From: JAKACA01 sp050010115
GTDB taxonomy: Bacteria > Actinomycetota > Acidimicrobiia > Acidimicrobiales > Bog-793
DNA length: 16,434 nucleotides
Assembly: GCA_050010115.1 (NCBI GenBank)
Contig: JBEKLQ010000108.1
Coordinates: 1 to 16,434 of the forward strand
Reading direction: 5' to 3'
Made by a program: the position numbers and the translations under genes. Positions 1 through 7,490 of this stretch are shown here, piece by piece. Below the pieces are notes generated by a model that searched no databases, was not told where the DNA came from, and was given only the letters and a program-made list of their open reading frames with translations. The stretch's first letter is position 1. Each line of letters opens with the position of its first letter.

Positions 1-1798
1 ATTGGCTGTCAATACGACCAGCCCTTTTAATCGCCGGATCGATACGCTCTCGATAGTTGGTCGCCAAAACGAGAATACTTTGTTGCTTCTTAGCCAAATC
101 ATTGAGCTTGGTGAGCATGCCAGGGGTCAACAGTTGGAAGAGATCGCTCTGGCGTGAGTACCACTCGCTGTCGCGATCGAGCAGCAGTCGATCTATCTCG
201 TCGAAGAGGATGACGAACTCAGATTGTTCCTCAAGCATCTTGAAGATGGCTTTTGCTCTCGCTTCAATAGTCTCTGAGCCAGCGCTGAGGAAGTCACTCG
301 GAGTGATTGTGACTAAGCGGTATCCCAAAGAGCGCGCCAGCTCACGGGCTACGCTGCTTTTGCCGGTACCAGGTGGACCATACAGGAGCATTGAATACAG
401 CGGACGTTGCAGTGAGTAGCGCGAGGTTCGCGCGACGCGGGGCGCCACAAACTCCTGCCCGATGCGATCATAGACTCGATAGTAGGCTCCTGAATCGCTA
501 AGAGGTTCGCCAGCGGCCCATTTCGCCCATTGCGTGGTCTCGGAGTCTTCGGCAGAATCTCGTGGGGGCGCTTCTGTACTAATGCCAGCTGCTTTCAACG
601 AAGTGCGAGCCACGTGGCGCTGTAACATGGCGGTGTAGTGTTGCAGGTACAAGAGAACCTGACTGGTTTGCCAAAGATGCACCCGATCGGGAAGGTAAGT
701 GTGCTCGGATTCCCAACCAACGATCGGGCGGCCGTCACGGACTCGTCCCTCGAACCGACGAGTTTCGAGCCAACGCGAGTATCTGCGGAACAGGTTTACA
801 TGTTCACTGAAGTAGTCGCGCGAGTCGCCGAGCAAGCGAGTGATTCGCAACAGGGAGTTGGCTATCTCCACACTCTGAGGTAGGAGAACGAGCCCCTGAG
901 GAGTCACCTTGAAGGGACGAACCGGCCGCCAATACGGATCGCGAGCTTGTCGAGCGGCGAGGACCGTGAACACGCGATCGATGATGGCTTCGTCGGGGGA
1001 ACTGGGACTGCATAGCAGCCATCCTTCCAGTGAGAAGACGAGTTCTCCAGCGTCGAAGGCGCTCTCCGGGATGTCGCTCAGAGACAATTGAAAGTGGAGA
1101 TGGTCGGCGAGGGTTCGCAGGGCCAGGGCAGGGTCGACTGTGGGAGCCGCGTTGGCCTGTTCGAGAGCCTTCAGCAGGTGGATGACGCGAAGCAACGGAA
1201 AGGCGTGCGGAATTGCTTCCTCATGGCCCGTCAGGAGAAGCACAGCCTTATCCGGCGCTTCGAAAGTCTGGGTTACAAGGTCAACCGCGGCCGCTCGAAC
1301 TCGGGCAGCTGGATCGACACCCGGCGTTCGAGCTTGACACGCCGAGGAGGGGGGTTGTGCCTCCAAAGTCTCGAGAAACCAAGTCAGCGTGAAAGGATCG
1401 TTAGGACCGAAGGTTGGCGACGTCGTTACGGCACCGCTTGGCTTGGAGGCGCCGGAGCGCAGAACTAGCGCGTCGATACCTCGCTGAAGGACTCTGTCAA
1501 ACCGTGATTGTTCGCTGTCGGAGAGAACCAGCGGCCGCAGTTTGATTGCAGGTACCAGGAGGCTATTCGATACCCGTCCCGTAACCGCTGCGAGAGCGAA
1601 AAGGATCATGGCTTCGGTGCTGTGTGAGTGGGTGGATGGCCCGGGGTCTTTGCCCGACGACAGTTCGTAAGGCCAGCCACCATCGCGAAAGAAATTTAGG
1701 AAGAACCTAACTAAGCTGTGGGTTCTCGCTGCAAACTGTTCAATTTCGGTGGTGTCCTGGACGTACTCACCCTGCAGATACTCAGCTAGCGGGTCCAC
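1..1798 (-). CDS. AAA+ ATPase with large N-terminal region (3' end beyond window)
   Basis: The minus-strand frame is open from 1891 to the left edge, so the C-terminus is missing. Numbered from the GTG at 1798 (residue 1), it has a Walker A GPPGTGKS at about 474-481, a Walker B ending in FDEID with D533/E534, a sensor-1 asparagine at 581 (VLATN) and the arginine-finger segment RAGRID with R592 and R595. This is the classical AAA order, so the C-terminal part is an ATP-driven oligomeric remodeller. The first 450 or so residues are helical-looking with no domain I recognise. GTG 1798 is the only standard start in the open frame and has AAAGG 7 nt upstream, but the coding feel continues upstream to 1891 without a start (see 1801-1992). 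GC is visibly lower than in the genes after 3.4 kb, which suggests acquired DNA. The family role (defence, proteolysis, other) cannot be decided without the gene to the left. The AAA+ call is firm; the start is not. Confidence 0.85.
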   Translation of the reverse strand, partial: MDPLAEYLQGEYVQDTTEIEQFAARTHSLVRFFLNFFRDGGWPYELSSGKDPGPSTHSHSTEAMILFALAAVTGRVSNSLLVPAIKLRPLVLSDSEQSRFDRVLQRGIDALVLRSGASKPSGAVTTSPTFGPNDPFTLTWFLETLEAQPPSSACQARTPGVDPAARVRAAAVDLVTQTFEAPDKAVLLLTGHEEAIPHAFPLLRVIHLLKALEQANAAPTVDPALALRTLADHLHFQLSLSDIPESAFDAGELVFSLEGWLLCSPSSPDEAIIDRVFTVLAARQARDPYWRPVRPFKVTPQGLVLLPQSVEIANSLLRITRLLGDSRDYFSEHVNLFRRYSRWLETRRFEGRVRDGRPIVGWESEHTYLPDRVHLWQTSQVLLYLQHYTAMLQRHVARTSLKAAGISTEAPPRDSAEDSETTQWAKWAAGEPLSDSGAYYRVYDRIGQEFVAPRVARTSRYSLQRPLYSMLLYGPPGTGKSSVARELARSLGYRLVTITPSDFLSAGSETIEARAKAIFKMLEEQSEFVILFDEIDRLLLDRDSEWYSRQSDLFQLLTPGMLTKLNDLAKKQQSILVLATNYRERIDPAIKRAGRIDSQ

Positions 1799-1800
1799 TC

Positions 1801-1992
1801 TCAGGCCTTTGTGACTCGGATCGTGACAGAGGAACTCAACCTCCAGGATCGGAGGCCCCCGCGGGATGGTGCCGCGCTCACACGTGCGAGGCTAGCTGAC
1901 GGCCTCAGGGGATGGCGAGGTACCGGGCTGATCCTGGTTCCGTCTGGAGCCCCATTGCGATGGTGCAGAAGCCGCTGCGCCACCTCGGTCAT
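1801..1992 (-). pseudogene. Possible out-of-frame N-terminus of the AAA+ gene
   Basis: An ATG at 1992 is preceded by GGAGAG seven bases upstream, a good Shine-Dalgarno, and opens a reading frame beginning MTEVAQRLLHH. This frame ends in TGA at 1803-1801, while the AAA+ frame is open from 1891 down. The two frames overlap by about 90 bp. Two readings fit. One is a single-base frameshift between 1801 and 1891 that has split one gene of about 660 codons upstream of the window edge. The other is a 63-codon leader ORF translationally coupled to the GTG at 1798, which starts two bases after its stop. I lean to a frameshift because the AAA+ frame upstream of 1798 (PPILEVEFLCHDPSHKGLR) looks like protein and has no start codon of its own. 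Confidence 0.35.
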
Positions 1993-2101
1993 CTGACTAC
2001 TCTCCTGCACGGTGCAACCCCTTCCGGCATGCCTCGGAGCAGGTCTGCGTGCTGGACCTCGGCCGTGCGGTCCCAGCGTATCCTGGGCCGCACAGGTCCG
2101 C

Positions 2102-2758
2102 TCAGCGGTTTTCCCGTCCGAGTGCTTGGGCTACAAGAGCCAGCGTCTCGTCCGACGTGTCGGATCCTTCCAGGAACCTTCGGAAGCGGCTCCCGGGGAC
2201 GCGGACTCCGCGCGCGATCTCCGTCCGACCGAGCTTCGCCCCCTGCTCCCGTAACTCGCCAACTGCGACCGAGCCGTAGACGAGCTAGTGGGCGACGGGG
2301 TCGCGCTAGGGGTCGACCCTGTCGGCGAACAGGGTCTCACCCGCTTTGCCAACGACCCTGACCAGGCCAGGGTGGGAGGTGACCGCAACCGGCTGCCGGA
2401 GTCGTCGCTTCGGACCCTCCATCGAGGGGTGTACTCATCCAGCCAGCGCTCGACGGGTCGGCCAGGTAGTCACCGGTCCCTCATCCGCTCCCGTCTCTGC
2501 AACCAGGTAGCGGGCATGGGACGGGATCGTTCTCTTCGCCGACCGACTCACGGACCCGACTGGAGCTGGCTCCACTGCGTCAATGGGGTTCCTCGCCGGT
2601 GTGTGTCGGTAGGTTCGCCACTCTGGAGGACGCTCAAGTAGCCGTCGATGCTTTCGACGTCTCCGACCATTACGGCCCGGACGAGGCTGCGCGCCTCCGG
2701 CCCCACACCGTCGAGATCCACGAGGTGCTATGCGCACCGGCCCGTAGAGCCTGACCAT
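2102..2758 (-). pseudogene. Decayed minus-strand coding remnant ending in an XRE-like HTH segment
   Basis: No intact gene is present, but protein-like stretches follow one another on the minus strand in changing frames. From 5' to 3' these are: MVRLYGPVRI from an ATG at 2758; a stretch containing DLDGVGPEARSLVRAVMVGD in another frame; a piece RPVERWLDEYTPRWRV; a piece with GLVRVVGKAGETLFADRVDP; and, after two in-frame stops, a last piece containing TEIARGV, GSRFRRFLEG and TLALVAQALG, ending at TGA 2104-2102. The last piece resembles a lambda-repressor/XRE type helix-turn-helix (I-A, V, S, F-L-E-G, A-L-G spacing). This is best explained as one or two genes broken by several frameshifts and stops. 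The product family is not recognised, and assignment by eye in high-GC DNA is uncertain. Confidence 0.3.
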
Positions 2759-2840
2759 AGCGCGGACACTGAAACCGACATTGCGGAGTCAACCCGTCAG
2801 CCGCCGCGGAGAGCTCTTATCGAGAACTCTGGCGCCACCT

Positions 2841-3221
2841 TCACGTTGAGCTGATCGTGCTCTCGCGAAAGGATGAGCGGTCCGGGCGCAAGTAGAACGA
2901 CCTGCGGACTTCTTCGTTCGGGCCGACGGCCTCCCAGGCGCTGTCCATAATCCTGTCCATAAACTCCGGAGGACTCAAGCCGACCGCCGGTGTCGCCGCA
3001 GACAAAGCAGCTGGTCAGGGCGGTCTGGATGGAGTGTGGACTACCAGGAAGACGGCTTCTGGCCCATTAGCAGTGAGCCCGATTCGGTCGCTCTCGCACC
3101 TCTCCAATGGACACACGGACACTGCGTGGACACTCAGCGCCGCACCCGAAGCATAGGTGAACTCACTCTGGGCTGAGCGCGTCGCCGCTGCTTGTACCGC
3201 CGGGGACCGCGGTCGAAGCAC
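2841..3221 (-). pseudogene. Possible decayed hypothetical gene with an internal stop
   Basis: One minus-strand frame is open from 3221 to a TGA at about 3015 and continues open after that stop to a TGA at 2843-2841. The segments on either side read as protein (upstream GLTANGPEAVFLVVHTP; downstream PPEFMDRIMDSAWEAV then GPNEEVRRSFYLRPD). This suggests a nonsense-interrupted gene. Part of it overlaps the small ORF at 3134-3412 in another frame, and a competing frame through 2941-2990 encodes a C-x2-C-G-x-T-G ... YGQxYGQ stretch like that ORF. The true frame is therefore ambiguous. No function can be assigned. Confidence 0.25.
2941..2963. repeat. Direct repeat copy 1 (tandem TGTCCATA pair)
   Basis: Contains two TGTCCATA octamers, at 2942-2949 and 2954-2961, with a 12-bp period. 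The 23-bp unit matches 3314-3336 at 20 of 23 positions. On the minus strand each octamer lies in the codons TAT GGA CAG, so the unit can encode YGQ-D-YGQ. Confidence 0.6.
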
Positions 3222-3412
3222 CTGTGCCGCCCACCCTCAATCGGGGTTGTCGTCGAGACTCGCAGTGTGGCTGTGCCTATCGGCGGGTGACGACGCGCCA
3301 CCGTTTCGGGCTTTTGTCCATAGCCCTGTCCATAAAGCTGTTTGGTCGCAGTTACCAGACGGAAGCCCGTCCCGCCGCAGTGACACGGCCCGAACGTGTG
3401 ACCGTGAGGCAT
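3134..3412 (-). CDS. Small hypothetical protein with CxCGGTG motif
   Basis: An ATG at 3412 follows GGAGAG by nine bases and opens a 92-codon frame. The N-terminus MPHGHTFGPCHCGGTGFRLV has two histidines, a C-x-C pair and a GGTG turn. This is the style of small metal-binding or zinc-ribbon-like actinobacterial proteins, although only two cysteines fall in the motif here. It is followed by YGQGYGQ, and the rest is arginine-rich and low in information, so the natural C-terminus may be lost. A diverged second copy of the C-x2-C-G ... YGQxYGQ module lies downstream at about 2941-3010. It starts 26 bp beyond the stop of the transporter ATPase on the same strand, with no obvious terminator between. 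It could be a real small gene or part of the decayed region. Confidence 0.35.
   Translation of the reverse strand: MPHGHTFGPCHCGGTGFRLVTATKQLYGQGYGQKPETVARRHPPIGTATLRVSTTTPIEGGRHRCFDRGPRRYKQRRRAQPRVSSPMLRVRR
3314..3336. repeat. Direct repeat copy 2 (tandem TGTCCATA pair)
   Basis: Second copy of the 23-bp unit, offset by 373 bp, with the same 12-bp period between octamers at 3315-3322 and 3327-3334. On the minus strand it encodes YGQ-G-YGQ inside the small ORF 3134-3412. In the same frame the bases on its 5' side (minus sense) also resemble those of copy 1 (a CTGCGGCG block encoding C-G), so the duplication is longer than the repeat itself. Confidence 0.6.
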
Positions 3413-3437
3413 CGTGATGTGCTCTCCACAAGCGCGT

Positions 3438-5270
3438 TTACACACTTCGCTGCGTGCCAGGCGTGGCGCTCTCCCAGGCATCGAGCGTGGCGCTCAGGCT
3501 GGGGGCAGCCTCGAGGAGCCGTTGGGTGTACTCGTGTTGCGGCCTCTCGAGCACGTCGGCGACGGTCCCCTCCTCGCAGAGCGATCCCTCCCTCAGCACG
3601 AGCACCCGCTCGGCGACGGCGGAGACGACGCCGAGATCGTGAGTGATGAAGATGAGCGAGACGCCCAAGCTCTCGCGGAGGTCGCGAAGCAGCTCGAGCA
3701 CGACCGCCTGCACGGACACGTCGAGCGCGGAGGTGATCTCGTCGCACACGAGCACATCGGGTCCTCCGGCGAGCGCCCGAGCGACCGCTACCCGCTGGCA
3801 CTCCCCTCCGGACAGCTCGGCCGGGTACCGTTCCGCCACCCGAGCCGGCAGCCTCACGGCTTCGAGCAGGCGCCTGACTTCGTCGTCGGCCCGGCGGCGG
3901 CTCAAGCCGCGCAGGATCCGCGCCGGCCTGGCGATGCTCGACGAGACGGTGTGCCGCGGGTTCAGCGCCTCTCCCGGGTTCTGGAAGACGATCTGGATGC
4001 GCCGCCGCTGCTCGCGGGTGCGCCGGTGGGCGAGCGTCGGCAGGACTTCCCCCCGCAGGCTGATCTCGCCCGCAGCCAGCGGGTGCAGTCCGGCCACGAC
4101 ACGTGCGATCGTCGTCTTCCCACTGCCGGACTCGCCCACGAGTGCCACGCATCCGCCTTCCTTCAGGGAAAACGAGACGTCGCTGGCCGCCACGACGGTG
4201 CCGTGACGGCTGCGGTACTCGGCGCGGAGATGGGTCACTTCCAACACCGTCGAAGCGGCTGCGTCCGAAGCCGAGGCAGCCGCCTCGAGCTCCGGCGCCA
4301 CCCACTCGATCGCAGGCGTCGACTGCCACTCGAAGCAGCGGACGAGATGGCCGTCGGAGGTCTCCTCGAGAGCGGGCAGGTCGGTCGCGCAGCGGGCCAC
4401 CCGCTGCGGGCAACGGGGGGCGAAGGCGCAGCCCGGTGGCCTTTCTCCCACCCCCACGGCGATGCCGCTCATCGCCTCGAGCTTGCGGGGCCGGACGTGA
4501 TCCGGTGTCGAGGCCATCAAGCCGCGCGTGTAGGGGTGGCGGGGTGCCCGCAGGATCTCGTCGGGCGGTCCTTGCTCCACGATCCGACCGGCGTACATGA
4601 CGGCGATGCGGTTGGCGATCTCACTCACGACCGCCAGATCGTGGGTGATGTAGAGCATGGCGACCTGCTCCTTGTCCCGCAGGCTCGCGAGCTCTTGCAG
4701 GATGCGCGCCTGGGTGATGACGTCGAGCCCCGTCGTCGGCTCGTCGAGGACGACGACGGCAGGACCGGAGGCGAGGGCGACGGCGATGCACACCCGCTGC
4801 TGCTGTCCGCCCGAAAGCTGGTGGGGGAACCGTCGGGCGAACCCGGAGTCCGGCGGCAGTCCGACGCGCTCGAGCAAATCCGGGACGGCCGTGTCCGAAG
4901 CGGCCGTCCCTCGGTGGGCGCGGATCATGTCCTCGATGGCGTTGGCGATGCGCATCGAGGGATTGAGGGCCATGGCTGGGTTCTGCGGCACGTAGGAGAC
5001 CAATCGTCCCCTCGCCCGGCGAAACGTCTGCTCATCGCCGAGCACCTGGTCGACGATCTCGATCTGGCCGCCCGCCGCTCGCACGCCCCGCTCGTGGTAC
5101 CCGAAGATCGACAGGGCGGTAGTCGTCTTCCCGGAACCCGACTCACCCACGAGGCCGAGGACCTCACCCGCCCTCAGTTCGAGGTTGACGTCCTCGATGA
5201 TGGCGGCTCCGCTGGCGAGCTCGACGCGGAGATCGCGCGCCTGCAGGACGACGCGCTCCGGCGCCCTCAC
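3438..5270 (-). CDS. Peptide ABC transporter ATPase, fused DppD-DppF type
   Basis: 610 residues with two complete ABC ATPase modules in one chain. They energise uptake by the two permeases encoded just upstream. Module 1 has Walker A GESGSGKTT at 42-50, signature LSGGQQQR at 152-159, Walker B VVVLDEP at 172-178 and switch His at 210. A C-terminal oligopeptide-transporter (oligo_HPY) segment follows at about 240-312 with four cysteines (281, 287, 294, 312); such clusters can bind iron-sulfur in OppD-like proteins. Module 2 starts near 342 with Walker A GESGSGKTT at 379-387, signature LSGGECQR at 486-493 and Walker B VLVCDEITSALD at 506-517, where the usual Pro is Ile, as in many DppF proteins. 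The start is GTG at 5270, overlapping the permease C stop as GTGA; the stop is TAA at 3440-3438. Fused double ATPases of about 600 residues are a known arrangement in this family. It ends its operon. Confidence 0.95.
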   Translation of the reverse strand: MRAPERVVLQARDLRVELASGAAIIEDVNLELRAGEVLGLVGESGSGKTTTALSIFGYHERGVRAAGGQIEIVDQVLGDEQTFRRARGRLVSYVPQNPAMALNPSMRIANAIEDMIRAHRGTAASDTAVPDLLERVGLPPDSGFARRFPHQLSGGQQQRVCIAVALASGPAVVVLDEPTTGLDVITQARILQELASLRDKEQVAMLYITHDLAVVSEIANRIAVMYAGRIVEQGPPDEILRAPRHPYTRGLMASTPDHVRPRKLEAMSGIAVGVGERPPGCAFAPRCPQRVARCATDLPALEETSDGHLVRCFEWQSTPAIEWVAPELEAAASASDAAASTVLEVTHLRAEYRSRHGTVVAASDVSFSLKEGGCVALVGESGSGKTTIARVVAGLHPLAAGEISLRGEVLPTLAHRRTREQRRRIQIVFQNPGEALNPRHTVSSSIARPARILRGLSRRRADDEVRRLLEAVRLPARVAERYPAELSGGECQRVAVARALAGGPDVLVCDEITSALDVSVQAVVLELLRDLRESLGVSLIFITHDLGVVSAVAERVLVLREGSLCEEGTVADVLERPQHEYTQRLLEAAPSLSATLDAWESATPGTQRSV

Positions 5271-6127
5271 CCCTGGCTCCTCGAGCGCCCCAGCTGGCGC
5301 ACGTAGGCGTCACCGACGAGGTTCACGGCGACGATCAAGAGGGCGAGCATCACCGCCGGTGCCATCACGGCCCAGGGGTTGGTGGAGATGATGCTGCGGT
5401 TCTCCGACACCATGAGGCCCCAGTCGGCCGTCGGGGGCTGCAGGCCCAAGCCGAGGTAGTTCACGCTGGCGATCAGGATGATCGACCAGCTGAAGCGGAT
5501 GCCGAGATCCGCCACGATCGGAGCCATGATGTTCGGGAGGATCTCCCGCCGAACGATCGCGACCGCTCGTTCGCCTCGGGCTACGGCCGCTTCCACGTAC
5601 GATCTCGTGGCCACCTCCGAGGTAGCCGTGCGGACGATGCGGGCGACGCCCGGGAAGAGCACGAGCGCCGCCGCTCCCACGAGCACGGTCCGGCCGCCAC
5701 CGAAGGCCGTCACCGCCAGCAGCATCACCAAGAGGGCTGGGAAGGAGAGAACAACATCGACGGTGCGCATGAGGATCGGGTCCACCAACGAGCGGGCGTT
5801 GCCCGCCGCCAGTCCTACCGTCACGCCGATGAGATAGGTCAGGATCGTCGCCGCCCCACCAAGCAGGAGCGTTGAGCGGCCGCCATCGAGCGTGCGGCTG
5901 AGGACGTCCCGCCCGAGGAAATCCAACCCCAGCGGTGCCCCCGGTGACGGGCCCAGGCCGGGTATGCCGATGGTTGCCGTGCTGCTGTGGGGAGCGAAAC
6001 TCGGCCCGAACAGCGCCACGCCGGCGACGAGCAGGACCAGGATGGCGCCGATGCGCCCTGCCCAGTCATGGGCGAGGAGCGCCGGCAAGCGAACCCGTCG
6101 CCTGCCTGGCAGGACGGCGGTGCTCAC
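5267..6127 (-). CDS. Peptide ABC transporter permease, DppC/OppC type
   Basis: 286 residues, an inner-membrane subunit of a binding-protein-dependent importer. There is a hydrophobic segment at about 27-43, then the DppC-type periplasmic region with LGLDFLGRDVLSR at 66-78, and further membrane spans at about 85-108, 123-158, 213-225 and 253-272. The cytoplasmic EAA loop that docks on the ATPase is at 179-199 (EAAVARGERAVAIVRREILPN). The start is GTG at 6127, overlapping the permease B stop by four bases (GTGA), and its own stop overlaps the ATPase start in the same way. Length and order B-C-DF are normal for Dpp/Opp systems. The substrate class (di-/oligopeptide, nickel, modified amino acid) cannot be read from the permease. 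Confidence 0.95.
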   Translation of the reverse strand: MSTAVLPGRRRVRLPALLAHDWAGRIGAILVLLVAGVALFGPSFAPHSSTATIGIPGLGPSPGAPLGLDFLGRDVLSRTLDGGRSTLLLGGAATILTYLIGVTVGLAAGNARSLVDPILMRTVDVVLSFPALLVMLLAVTAFGGGRTVLVGAAALVLFPGVARIVRTATSEVATRSYVEAAVARGERAVAIVRREILPNIMAPIVADLGIRFSWSIILIASVNYLGLGLQPPTADWGLMVSENRSIISTNPWAVMAPAVMLALLIVAVNLVGDAYVRQLGRSRSQG

Positions 6128-7170
6128 GACATCGCCGTCCGCAGCTTGGGGACGAGGAAGACGACGATCAGGTCGGCGATGATGTTGATGACGATGTACA
6201 GGGCTGCGAGGATGACCGCGGCGGCCTGCACCTCGGTCACGTCCCGGCTCGTCACGGCGTTCACGAGATAGGTGCCGATGCCCGGGTAGGTGAAGACGCT
6301 CTCCACGATGATGATGCCGCCCACGAGGTACTGCAGGTTCTGGGCGATGATCTGCACGCTCGGCGCCAGGGCGTTTCGCAGGGCGTAGCGCAGGATGACC
6401 CGGCGCTCAGGGATCCCGTTCAACCGGGCGAACCTGATGAAGTCCTGTTGGAGGATCTCGATCATGCCAGCGCGGACTTGCCGGATCCCCGCCCCTACGG
6501 CCACGGCCAGGAGCGTCAGCACAGGGAGGATCATCGCCTTCAGGTTGGACAAGGGCGACTGCCCTGGATTGAGCAGTGTGATGGGCGGGAGAATGTTGAG
6601 CTCGGTGAAGAAGATGAAGATGAGAGCCGTTCCCGTGACGAACTCCGGCAGCCCGCTCATCACGAGTGCCGGGACCGAGATCGAATAATCGAGCTTCCGC
6701 CTGGCGTGCAGCCCGGCGAGAACGCCGAGCACGAGCGTCAGCGGAATGAGCAGGAGGGCGGTCAGCCCTGCCAGGATGGCGCTGTCGGCGAGTGGGCTCC
6801 CGAGCGTGACGGTGATGGCGGAGTCAGGCCGTCCCTCCGCCTCGGCAACGGCCGAGTGGCCGAAATTCCCGTGCAACATGCCGCCCAGCCACGAGAGGTA
6901 TCGCACGGGAATCGGACGGTTGATGCCCAGCTCCACTTCCAGGTGATGGAGCACCGCCGGGGTGGCTCCGCGCCCGAGCACGACGACAGCGGCGTTGCCC
7001 GGGAGGATGTTGGTCGCGACGAAGATGAGCATGGAGGCGATGAGGAGCGTCAGCAGCCCTACTGCCAGCCGCCTCGCGAGGAAGCCGATGACGGGGTGAC
7101 GCGCCGAGGTGGCGGCGGCTCGCACCGGGGCCTCGACCGAGAGGCCGGCGGTGTTGGACACGATGGCCAT
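6124..7170 (-). CDS. Peptide ABC transporter permease, DppB/OppB type
   Basis: 348 residues, partner permease of the next gene. The N-terminal 28 residues are polar, followed by a first membrane helix at about 31-55. The typical DppB region after it (LEVELGINRPIPVRYLSWL at 77-95) and five more hydrophobic segments follow, with the EAA loop at about 244-268 (FIRFARLNGIPERRVILRYALRNAL). The C-terminal half contains FTYPGIGTYLVNAV, a family signature region. The start is ATG at 7170. No clear Shine-Dalgarno stands before it, yet no better in-frame start is visible because an upstream in-frame ATG runs into a TGA. It is the first gene of the transporter unit, about 205 nt downstream of the transcription start inferred from the promoter at 7383-7411. 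The dedicated binding protein lies 8 kb away in the other unit of the same locus. Confidence 0.95.
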   Translation of the reverse strand: MAIVSNTAGLSVEAPVRAAATSARHPVIGFLARRLAVGLLTLLIASMLIFVATNILPGNAAVVVLGRGATPAVLHHLEVELGINRPIPVRYLSWLGGMLHGNFGHSAVAEAEGRPDSAITVTLGSPLADSAILAGLTALLLIPLTLVLGVLAGLHARRKLDYSISVPALVMSGLPEFVTGTALIFIFFTELNILPPITLLNPGQSPLSNLKAMILPVLTLLAVAVGAGIRQVRAGMIEILQQDFIRFARLNGIPERRVILRYALRNALAPSVQIIAQNLQYLVGGIIIVESVFTYPGIGTYLVNAVTSRDVTEVQAAAVILAALYIVINIIADLIVVFLVPKLRTAMS

Positions 7171-7382
7171 CGAGGTTCGCCCGGGTCAGGGCACCGACCG
7201 CGGGTTCACGGGCACACCGGGTCTCATGGCTCGTGAAGCTCGGCGCTGTGCCGGCGGCAACTCTGCGGCCCTCGTTGCGATGCGCCCTGCATCAACCCCC
7301 CGTTCCGATGACGTTGCTCACAGCCCCATCCTGCTGCACATCCTCGCGGCTTGTATGCCATCGGGACTCCGGCCCGGCGCCG
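7171..7382 (-). other. Long 5' leader of the transporter operon
   Basis: If the promoter at 7383-7411 is used, about 205 nt are transcribed before the permease ATG. I looked for a cobalamin riboswitch core, a leader peptide with Shine-Dalgarno and an intrinsic terminator, and saw none. There is no ORF of substance in the sense direction. The leader may be structured or simply long. Confidence 0.35.
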
Positions 7383-7413
7383 ACGTTACAAGAGTCTGGA
7401 CAGCCTGTCTAGA
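7383..7413 (-). promoter_or_regulatory. Promoter of transporter operon with overlapping TetR-type operator
   Basis: The operator at 7395-7413 is TCTGGACAGCCTGTCTAGA, an inverted repeat with 9-bp arms (one mismatch) around a single centre base. Reading the minus strand, TAGACA (7411-7406) resembles a -35 element, followed by a 17-bp spacer and TAACGT (7388-7383) as a -10 of form TAnnnT. The operator therefore covers the -35, the position expected for repression. A near copy with identical promoter geometry precedes the binding-protein gene at 15504-15534. The site lies between the divergently transcribed permease and tetR genes, so it probably also serves autoregulation. On the plus strand I see a TGGACA (-35-like) at 7397-7402 but no convincing -10. 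Confidence 0.7.
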
Positions 7414-7490
7414 CAGGTTTCGGTGCACCCGGCTCGGTTGCACGCCGAGCTCACTCCGAGGTTGCAGCAGTCCGGGGGTACGCTCCAACG

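Noticed and set aside
2941..3336. Phage or integrase attachment sites formed by the 23-bp repeat pair
   Set aside because: No integrase or tRNA is present. The repeats fall in matching codons (YGQxYGQ), with similarity extending upstream in frame, so duplication of coding sequence explains them better.
2941..3336. Extra TetR operator half-sites because of the TGGACAG string
   Set aside because: Only a 7-bp string is shared. There is no inverted repeat and no promoter geometry like that at 7383-7413 and 15504-15534.
3414..5306. 630-codon plus-strand ORF opposite the transporter ATPase
   Set aside because: It is the complement of a gene with complete ABC motifs. Its composition (runs of R, D, H, G and no recognisable domain) is typical of a high-GC shadow frame.
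7171..7382. Cobalamin riboswitch in the long transporter leader
   Set aside because: I could not find the conserved B12-box type core or a terminator/anti-terminator pair, and the operon shows a protein-operator type of control instead.
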